A DNA stretch of 64,000 bases, from positions 10,437,383-10,501,382 of the forward strand of contig NC_135252.1 in NCBI RefSeq assembly GCF_964204865.1. Direction: 5' to 3'. This stretch comes from Styela clava (taxonomy: Eukaryota; Chordata; Ascidiacea; Stolidobranchia; Styelidae). A model generated the notes under the pieces. That model was not told the origin of the DNA. It did not search any database and worked only from the letters and a program-made list of their open reading frames with translations. The translations under genes were made by a program, and so were the position numbers. Positions 26,301 to 37,300 of this stretch are shown in pieces; the first letter of the stretch is position 1; every line of letters starts with the position of its first letter.

Positions 26301-28383
26301 TCTTTAACATTGTGACATTGTATGTGTAAACGACATTAAAAATATATGTTTACGTTCAGAGCATGTTCACGTTCAGCGTACGCTAAAGTGCGGAGAAAAC
26401 AAAATTTTTGTTTTGACTTTTTTGGACATAGAGTTTACGTTACACACTTGAACTATTAGAACTCAAGTAGCTATCACTTAGTGACATTAATTAGCCTTCG
26501 AAACTGTAGAGGCCCCTTGTATAAAACAATAAATAACAGCGAGCAAAATACGTTCGATAATATCTTAATTGACAAGTTGTGTAAATAAAAAAGTTTTGTT
26601 ATAAAGTTCAAAATGGGCGTAAATTTTAGTTAAAGAATTTATGTTATCTTGTTTTAAATGTATAACTATATAAACAACATTCACATATAAACAAAGATAT
26701 TTAAAAAAAGGAATAGTAATGATAATGGGAATTAACGGTAACATTAACAACAATTCGGTGAGGATTCGTGATTGTTCGTAAAAATGGTAATGGTAAAAAT
26801 ATCAGAAGTACATTAAAAACATTTCATAAACGTCAAACAAAATTGTGAGATATAGACAGATTTTGGGTAAATACTTCAAATTTAATGATATAAGCGATGA
26901 GTCAATTGATTAAAATAATCAGCACCATTGTTTTTATGGATAGAAGTTGACGCTGTGGAAGCTCTATTATATAAGTGTTGAAATGAAGTCAATGGAATGC
27001 CTATATCTTTGTGCTATATGATGGACACTTGATATCGCTTTGACATGTTTTAAAATGAATAAATACAATTGTTTTCCGGTATTGGTTCAGAATAAAATTT
27101 TAAATTTGAATATTAGTCATCGAACTGTATATTTTCGAACAATGCACGTTGTCCTCCAATACGAAGCTGTAGTACTTTTTATAATACTCAATTATTTAAT
27201 GATTACAGACACCTCACTCAATGTTGGTCTGATCCTGCGACATATATATATATATATATATATATTACACTGATTTAAAATGGATATCTTAAATCGTGCA
27301 CTTTCCAAATAAATCCAGTACTTTGCATAGCAACATGTATGGCTTAAATGCCTCAATTGCACGAACTCAAATATCACACAAACTCAAATGCACGGAAACA
27401 AAATCTTAAGTTATCGAACACAAAAGGCTCACTTGTTCGCACCATATTCGTACTGATCATTTATAAGGGCTTGGAATGAGACCACAACAATATATATTTC
27501 GACTTATATCAAAGTGGTTTGTTGGGAAAATCCTTTAGAATTCTGAATAACTTTTTGAACTTATACAGAAGAGATCATACAGGGCGTCAACACCGCATCC
27601 TCCTGCTAATCCCTCAAAATCTTTCGGTGTTTATATCAATCAAAGGATTACACCATTTACCGGACTGGCCGTATAGTAATAGTTGCTTTTATATACTGAA
27701 ATGACATAAAGAACAGCAGTTGAGGTTTTAAAAACACACCACCTACAGGCTTCCAAGTATCGCGTGAGTACCTGAAATAAGATGACACGTAATTGTTCTG
27801 CGTAAGGAAGATATAAATGTCAAAAAAAATGGAGAAAAGTTCATCGTGGTATTCAGCGGCAGTTTAAGTAAACCTACTTTTGCATTATGTGTCGTCATTT
27901 TGGGTCACATATACATATATATTAAATTTGTTTACTGCTCCAAATAAAATTAACGTTTCAGGACTTCCGATAGTTTGCTATTTGAAATTTTTTTCATAAT
28001 ATATAGGTTAACGTTGTCGTATCGAGAAACCAGTACATACGCGCTTTAAATGAGAAATTTCAGAATGAAGTTTACAATTTTTGCATGCAAGAAAATTCAC
28101 AAAAAGTATGACAGGGAAATGTCTTTATCGAGAATGACGTGTAGAGGGTCAAGAACAATGTCGACGTAACATGATGTGAGGCAACAATAAACCGCAACAA
28201 AGGATCAACTTACGAAATATTTTATAAACGCCCATGGCGGACAGTTCGATGAAACCTTTGTTCCTGATCCTCGTTAAAAATAATTAAAAAATATCAACCT
28301 TGCCGAAATATTATACAATATAGATAGATTAGCACGGTCAACTAATAATATATGCTTAAGTTTTAGAGTAATCATATAAAAAA
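23358..28383. other. AT-rich intergenic region
   Basis: About 5 kb between ligase gene C and the protease homologue. The first part is the likely 3' untranslated region of gene C, with AATAAA at 23559-23564. No coding exon is supported. A diverged direct duplication of about 150 bp is present at 26100-26420, and a TA-dinucleotide run near 27240. Short open frames (for example 23600-23842 minus, 26565-26753 minus, 27040-27273 plus) have no recognisable features. Confidence 0.6.
26100..26420. repeat. Diverged direct duplication, unit about 150 bp
   Basis: Two adjacent copies, about 26100-26250 and 26260-26420, share the order GATATAGC, GTTGAAT, ATATTTTCTCTT, AACATTGTGACA, TGTATGTGTA, CGACATTAAAA, TTTACGTTCAG, then a GCGGGGAAA-like/GCGGAGAAA motif followed by AATTTTTGTTTTG. 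Differences are substitutions and small indels, with a local extra TTCACGTTCAG in the second copy. Function unknown. Confidence 0.75.
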
Positions 28384-31300
28384 ATGAGACCTAGCTTTTA
28401 TATACGATTACTAGTAATTGGAATATTTATCAGCTTATTGTGTTGTGTGCAACAGGGATACACGTTGCGAATACGTGATAAGAGGTTAGAAGGTAAGTCA
28501 AAATGCGATCACAATATACGTTTTAGTCAGATAATGACAGCGTGTGAATATTTTTTATTGTATGTTTTTTTTTTACTTTTGCGCCTTTTGCGCAGTAAAA
28601 TATATATACCGTTATCTTGAAATATTTTCTTCATTTTATTATGTAGTAATTATTATTATTTCAGTCTTCTCAATTTTATCAATGTTCAGATTTAGAATTG
28701 AGAGTTACGGGAGGTTCCAATGTAAAAAGAGGAGAGTATCCATGGCAGGCGTTGATCCTAATCAAAAAGAAAAATCAAGCCACTGGTACATTGACTTTAT
28801 GTGGCGGTACATTGATTAGCACAAAATGGGTTATAACTGCAGCACATTGCGTTGAGTGAGTACATAACATATACGTTCTTCTACTGCTGTACGCCATCTT
28901 ATTATGCGAATCACGCGGCATCATATTTTAAGTGTATACCGCAGTGGCTCCGAAATTTTTTAAAATCGTTACCCCCAAACTAAATTGCAGAAAGCTCAAT
29001 TAACGCTTTTACAAAATTTCGATTTTAAACGATAATACTATATTCGGTTTCGCCTCCCAATCCAATTTTAAGATGCTGAACTTGTGATTGCTTAGCATTT
29101 TAGCCTGGCTACATTGTGATGTAACACTGCTCATTGACTAGATGTGTACATTACACGTCCGACTATTTCCCAGGCTGTCGAAAAGAACGGGTTTTACAAA
29201 AGGAATTACTGAGACAGTGATCGTCTGAACTACCTCCTGATCAATAGGAATCAGTTTGGGAGCCATTGGTGTATACATTAGCAATGATTAAATATTATAT
29301 ATACTAATATACAATAAATTATGTCCGACTGATTTGAGAAGGAGGGTATTAAACACCCTCGCCAATCCATAAACGGTTTCTGAAAAAAAATGATAGTGAA
29401 CTTGATGAAGACTATTTTGTCGAACTTTTGTCCTACAACCTCAATAAGTTCCACATGTTAACAAGCAAGTAATTTGCTTATTCAGCAACATCAAGCCCGA
29501 CCGCTAAACAGTTCGAATTTTCCTCATAATTTCTGCAAAGAGTTATTACGCGGGCCCGTAGGTATTCACAGGGGTCCGCTTTTTCAAATATAAATCACAT
29601 TTATTGCAAGCAAAGACTTCTGTTGACATAACATGAGTGTATATATTTAATTTGATTATAGTCCAATATATGCATGAACTTAGATAATGTCAGAAGCTAA
29701 AATCGAACATTTGTGATTCGTGAATCATCCTTCCTACACCTTTCCCTAGCACTTAGCACGATACACCAAACGTCAGATAAATTCTAAGTTGTAATGTGTT
29801 AGTTACACATTGTTTATTTTTAACTTTAATCCGTTCTAATGGATTATTGTGTGGTAGAATTTTTTATCTTAGGAAGTTACTTTGCAATTTTCAATTTAGA
29901 AATTACGCCAAAATGAGAATATATTTTGGAGTATGGAATGTTACAAATCGTGTGGAAGTTGGAAGAAAATTATCAAGTGCAAAGAATGTAATTCCGCATC
30001 CTTGTTATGACGGTAAGTGGTCAATATATTACTTACTCTCATTGAGCTAATGTCGTCGGGAAAATAAAAAACTGAGGCGTCCCGTCAGCTGTGATCTGAC
30101 TGTTAAATGACCAATACCTCACGTACGACAGTCGCCCCGATAGTACATTGCCCTATCGTTATTTGGGACGCATGATAAATTGTTTTCGCTTGCACACTCA
30201 CTGTTTAACTGTCACTCAAAAATTTCTTGACTGTACTGATTCTGACCCCATACGTCACAAAACCAGCACGAGCGCCACTACGTCTGGTTACTCATGTCTA
30301 GTTTAAGTTAGTATTTGTCCACTTGCGATGAAATAATTTTATTCTACTATGTCGCTTTGATCTTTAATGACAGATCTGGATCGGAGTACCTCCGATAACT
30401 CGCGACCGCTTGAAACTTTAAACTGTTACGTTTTGATCTGCGTACAATTGAGTCTTCAGATTATCTACGTTTAGTCGCCTATTGTGCTGTCATCTTTGTT
30501 ACAGCACATTAGGCTAATTTTCTTCGAAAATTTGCGATATTAATTGCGATGGATTGTTGATCAATTATACTATGCGTAACGTTACCTTCGAATTGGCTGT
30601 ACTGCGCATGTCTTGAAAATACCAAATTTAGCATAACCTTTTACTCATTAAACGCATGGCGTCTGATATATCTGTATTTCAAACCCCAGCTACAGTCAGC
30701 AAAGTAACCTGCGATACACCCACCCCATTACAAACAATTTATAAGCACATGAGAGCTATGCCCAAATATATGGACACGTTACCGATTCCAAGAAAAGCAC
30801 CAACATTAAAAGACATCAGTTATAACAGTGAGTGCAAGCCCCGCTTTTACGAGACAGTTACGAGTTAGTTCAGTGTCACCGCGCTGTGTTACGGTACCGG
30901 AACTACCCTATCTTTAGAAGTTCCTGTCTTGTGACAGCGTGAATTGAAGTTGCAAGATGGTCCGACTCGCAACTGTAGTAACACCAACGATCCGAGTCAC
31001 TGCTGTAATATAACACGATATTCGGCGCTATTCGCCATTCCCCATTAACAAATCTTAGCAAAGCAAGGATTTCGTTACGAACCACCGACGTTCGATGACA
31101 CGTGATCAAAATAATATAAAGAAGAGTGCCAGTATAAAAACAATGTGCAACTGCAGACGTCATTGCAAACAAAAACTAATCACAGTTATAACTAACAGTT
31201 ATATTTGAAATAAACAAAAGTAATAACTTTCAAAAAAAAATTCCATCTTTAACCCCTGAAAATTTTGAAGAAATTGGTCCAATTATCAAAGAAAAAAGCG

Positions 31301-34300
31301 GTTTTGTAAGATTTCCACTAGGTATCCTATTCTGTGTCAAAAAACAAGAACAACAAGGGAGCTATGCTCAAATATATGGACACGTTTACCGATTCCAAAG
31401 CAAGCCCCAACATTAAAAGACATCAGTTATAACAGTTCTATTAATTTCAAGAGTCTTGCTGCACACTTACACAAATATATTTCTGTAACGTTCTTCGTGT
31501 CTTGCTGCACACTTACACAAATATATTTCTGTAACGTAACGTGTAGACTTCTTCAGACAAGCATTTTACAACTATCAACGATAGTTGATTTGGTTGTACA
31601 ACGATAGTTGTAAAATGCTTGTCTGAAGAAGTCTGACCTCGGTCAGACGAAACGTTACAAAAATATATTTGTGTAAGTGTGCAGCAAGACTCTTGAATTG
31701 AATAGTTATTTTCAATCTTGCTAGAGCATCTTTGCGTTATACGCATACGGATTCATCTGCGCAAAGGCATAGAGCAAGGAAAGGTAGTTAGTTCCACGTA
31801 ACTTCAACTCTTAGTTAAGTTATAACAGTGATTGCGAGCCCCGCTTTCACGAGGCAGTTACGGGTTGGAACGAAAGAATATGAAGAGGAGTGCCAGCGTA
31901 TGTGTCCGCAGAACGTTCGGTGACATCATAACAAACAAAAACTAACCCCACAGAGCTAACAGAAATAAATAAAATAAGTTCTAGAGAAAAATTAATATAA
32001 ACTTAAAAATAAATAAAAAATTTTTAATAAAAAATAAACCAATGAAGATTTTGACGAAATTGGTCTAGTAATCAAGCGGAAAAGCGATTTTTAAGATTTC
32101 CACTAGGTGTCCTATTCTATATCAAAGAACAACATAACAACAAAACAATCGTTATGTCCACTACATGTCCAACAAAAACAACATAATAACCTAAAAGATC
32201 AATGCTCAAATATATGGACACGTCCATCAGAGCGAAACAGTCCTTACCTTTGACGCTACCGGTACCTACGGCGCTGCTCGTCATAGCAGAGCAAGAATTT
32301 CGTTACACACCACCGACGTTCGATGTGCACGTGATCAAGGGAACAAAAAGAAGAGTGCCAGCATAAAAATAAATCCGTTACGTGTCAAAAAAACAAATCC
32401 CACAGTGCTATCAGGAATACTTGAAACAAATAAAAGTAATAGCTTTCTGAAAAAAAAGTTCATCATTAACCACTGAAAATTTTGAGTAAATTGGTCCAGT
32501 AATCAAAGGGAAAGGCGACTTTTCCACTAGGTGTCCAAAAATAATACAAAACGATCGTTATGTCCACTGACGTGTCCAAAATCCATCGTTATGTCCACTA
32601 ACGTGTTCAATAATGATCGCAATGAGCATGATAGAATATTATTACTGACGTCACAAAGGGAAATCATTCATCTGTCAACTAACATTCTAAGGTCACCGAT
32701 GGCATTTGTTGATAATAATCTTTAGCAGAGGAAAACAAAATGGCGATCTAGTTCACAGTCGACATGTTGCAAAAAGGTTATTTTACTTTCAAATTACTAT
32801 ATCATGCCAAAGACTTCTTGCGTTTAATGACAATGACGGCGGTTTGTTTAGTGAGGTTATAGGCGAAAAGTATTAATAGCTAATCTAAAAATTCTGACAG
32901 ACACAATTCTTTTCATCGCAGTAATTACTAGTATATATAAGTACTAGTATATCTTCAACCACCAAAATCCTCTCTTGCGTCTGCTGACAGTTTTATATCC
33001 AAGTCCATTGCAGAGCTGATAATGTATATATGGGGTTGTAGTTTCCAGACAAGTAGTAGATTATCGATTATCACGAGCGCTGTTTCCTTCGGTTTTACCT
33101 AATGTTTCTTGACACAAACACTTTCAGTGTCACAAAACACTAATACCTTGCCATAACTATACAATTATCGGTAATAACCCGTAATACGAGATTAAAAATT
33201 AAATTTAAATTGCAAAGTCATTGAGCCAAAAACTAGAGTTAGAAGCGTGGGTTATCCGGTTCTGATCTTGCACAACAGACCACAACACATGTGATTACGG
33301 TTCCTGTGGTCGAAGTAATAACTTTGGGTTCTCGCAGGCTTTAGTATTTTAGATTGTCAGAGTCAAAGATTATGGATGATTTGTTAAAAATAGTGTTTTA
33401 GGAGAATTTGGCATTTCGTCGCGATACTTTGTGGCAAGGGATTTTGATAATATGTATTTTGAACGGTTATTTTCAGTCGGATGAGAGAAGGCTGAAATCA
33501 AAACAATTATTATTTGTTGAAACAAAAGTTAGGTATAACCAGGCAGAAAATAATGACTGTTTTTGGGGCGATAAATAAAAATCATAGTTTGTTGAATAGA
33601 GACAACAATGCTCAAATCTATGGACACGTAGATTGAATGAATACGCCAGTGATTCTCAAACTTCTTTGTATTGTGACGCCCTTCAAAATATGCTCAAGTT
33701 GCGACTCCCTAACAAAAATACTTGATACCTTTCTTTGAAAGATCTTTTTCGAAAACATTGTTTTTAAACGATCGTACAAAACTTGGGGGATGGGTGGGTG
33801 TACTCTTTTTACAAATGGTATTGAATCTTGTGGGTGAATTCTGAAAAAGTTGCAAGCATTTACTTTATTCGAAGAAATTCAAAAACTACTTGAGAATCTT
33901 CTTTTTATAATTTACTCTACAGTATAATTTTTTACGCAACACAAAACAGGTACAATTTTGCAAAAGGAGAAGAGTTTTGCGACGCCATAGCAAAATTGTA
34001 ACGACGTCGCGACGCACACTTTGAGAACCACGGGAATACGCCAATAACACTATTTTCAACGGCGTTCCCCCAGACGACCAACAAATAATATTTGTTCGTT
34101 TCCTATTCGGATAAATATCCGGAAAATCTTGGGAACGGAGAAGTGTGCGGTATTGCAGTGAAAATTTATATGGTTCACAAACTTGCCATTTGTTTTTACT
34201 TGCTATAAAAATAAACGAAATATGCCGCGCTTTGGTCAAGGAATACCTACCTGAAATGAAATATCTGACAAAATTCTATTTGGTGGCAGTATGAGCCGGA

Positions 34301-37300
34301 ATTGCTTATATGTCATTGTTTTTTTACTCGTTGTCATATTCGTACTTTTCAATCTCTATTTTATTGCATTGGTCTGCCTAAATTGTTTAAACTTTGACAA
34401 ACGAGGCTGACGAACATGACTTGCCAGATGCACATCGGTACCGTAATGGGGAAGGCGTAGCAACGAGATCGCCGTTGACCAGCACGGATTGACATTCGTG
34501 GCAGAAGCGGTTGTGCTTATTGATAAAATAAGTGTTCTCTTGAATTATAATAAAAAAAGCAAAAAATTGGGTGAAATATATGGTTCTATCTATGGTCTGT
34601 TGCGTATCTAAACGTAAAATGGCGCCCAAGGTAAAGTTAAAAATGCGCTCCCATGATCATGGGTTACCAATTTTTATCAACAGCTTTTGTTGAAATGAGA
34701 TACTTCTACGTTAAATTATAAGTAAAATACAGGTTTAAATTGTTTATAATATAAAATTATTTTATTGAAACATTTTACTGAAGCTTGGCACCGAGCCATG
34801 GCTGTCATACCCGTACGCCACTGTTAGATTGTCATAGTTTATAATTTTCAAAAGGCATATTTTCAACTTTATATACGGGAGAATAAGAGCGATTCAAAAT
34901 TTTGGGCTTGAATTGGCTTTCATTCCTACTGATTTATACTCAGAATTCGGAAGGCTTTCTATCCTCGTAAACCAACCCCTGATCGCGGCGTGCGGATGGT
35001 AGACCTGTAATCGTTTTACTAACTTTTTATTGTATACATTTCTGTTATTAACTAAACTTTTCCATCTTTAGCTATATTAAAAAGCGATCGCTTTTAAATT
35101 TCGCATAGTAGAGGGTGGAAGTTATTACTTTTTCAATATTTGACGTCCATTTGTTCAACCTGAATCTCGCTGTTTATTTATAACTAAGTTCATAAATAGT
35201 AAGTGCTTCATGAGCAGCGTATTTTTATGGTGTCGATGTTGCTTGTTTATTTACATAACTGCCCTGTTGTCCTGCGATACTGTCCGTGCGCCCAACTTCA
35301 TTATATATATAAGTTTATAAAAATTCCCCAATTTTTGGTATTGACGGTGACACTGGATTCGTCACCATGTTGTTTATTTTGATACAAAGTTAAGATGAAT
35401 TTCAACATTGCCGCAACAACCAAAGTATTTACATCAATTTGGTGTAAGTCAAAAATTGTTCGATAAACGTTGTCATTCCCGAGGTAATCCGAGGCAAGTT
35501 CATCATTATAGATACAAGCGTAATTGCTCCAAATGTTTGTATTTTTTGTCATATAAAGAAAAACGTTGATGCTAGAGTGTAAGTGAAAAACATATAATAT
35601 CTCCTGCTTTGTTAGACATGCTAATATAGCTTTAACCGTCGTTTTTTGTCAGACTTTTCTCTAAATAACATTTTTACTTTGTACCAATACCTTTGTATCA
35701 ATCCCATTCTAAATATCATCATATTTTGCTTAGGATCTCGGGAAGCAGCATTCTCTGGCTCCAACTTGGCTCTTATAGAATTGAATAAACCCATTTTCAG
35801 CAGAAAATCAATTTGCCTGGATTACGATTGGTCTCGTGACTGGGCAGATTTGTCGTTGGGTAGATCTTTAGGAGGCTGTATTGCTACTGGATATGGTGTC
35901 ACAGGTATGCCAGAAAATTAAATGAATTTTTAATATTTGCTCTTGAACTCGTTTTATAACCAAGTAGACTCGTGCGGAGGGAAAGTCATGGCACGTAAGT
36001 GGCGACTGGAGCGCAAGAAGTTTATTAAGGGTTTGCTGAAACTATCGGAACTATTTATTGGGACGATACTCAAAACAGTTCGGTGACAGATAGTAAAGAA
36101 ATGAAAATTTTTAATATCCCCATTTTGTATTTATGCATTTGTAGATATCAGTGAATAGCAACTAAACACTAGGCATTAGAGTATGCCAGCAATTTTTTTT
36201 TTTTATGAACCAACGATTTCTAAGAAAAAGCTGTTGATATATTTATTTTAATTCTGTTAGCGACGGGAAAAGACGCAGAAATATTACAGAAAGTTGCATT
36301 TTCTACTGTGTCAATGAAAACGTGTGCAAGTTATGGAGGAATGTCAAGAAATAGTGAAATATTGTGCGCTTCTGATGATAAAGTTACTGGAAGAGACACT
36401 TGCAAAGTAAGTTAGAATATGGAAATAATGAATGAAATTTACTGGTAAACACCATAGAATTTACGTGACGACAACTGAAGCTTTTCTATGTTAGGTTAAG
36501 TAATGCCATTTCTATAGAAAAATATAATCGCTAATCGCATTTCGTCAAAATTTTACGTGAGATGCCACGTAATCACTTTGACATGAAGACATTGTGGGCT
36601 GAACTTGACCGGATTTTGACAAAAACGTGATGTTGAGTTTATTTTGATATTTCTTCATCCTATTTATTGTCGCGTGTCTCAGTTTTCTGTTTATAATATG
36701 AAGAAATACTTGACACTCATTCATTTTTCAATGTAATTTGCATCAGAAAACTGCCCAGTTAAATATGTGCCAATGATACACGTATTATCGAATATGTATT
36801 ATCTACTATTCAAGTTTAATCAATGTAAACGACATATACTAAATAATTACCGTAATTCGTCATGTTTGCTGTGTATATCTTTAACCTCTTTGTTTGTAGT
36901 CCGCATATTTCATCAATGACAATTTTTTGGAATTGTTTATGCTATCACAGATCACCAAAAGAGCCCGATTACGAAAACAAAATCGCTATTCTTGTTTATT
37001 GATAAATATCGTTGATCACAATGATGTGGCTGAAGTGCCATGCTGACACCACTCAAACTTTTATACTACAAGACAAATGATTGTTTTTCTCATCAATCCC
37101 AATTTGTTTTTTTCCTAATCTTCTTTTAGAGGAAAGAATATTCTATTTATCAAGAATTTTATTCAATACTACAATTCGATATGCGCTCTATATTGATTGC
37201 AACAAACTTATGGTCATTTTTCATAATAAATAAATAAAACAGTAATTTATATATTAGTCAAAAACTGAAAACGGGATATTGTCACTCATAATCAAATTAT

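Noticed and set aside
30656-30868. 70-codon frame MASDISVFQTPATVSK...
   Set aside because: Lies in the non-coding repeat array; the related units at 31370 and 32210 do not keep this frame.
33886-34239. 117-codon minus-strand frame
   Set aside because: Mostly covers the hAT-like element 33647-34033 and has no recognisable domain.
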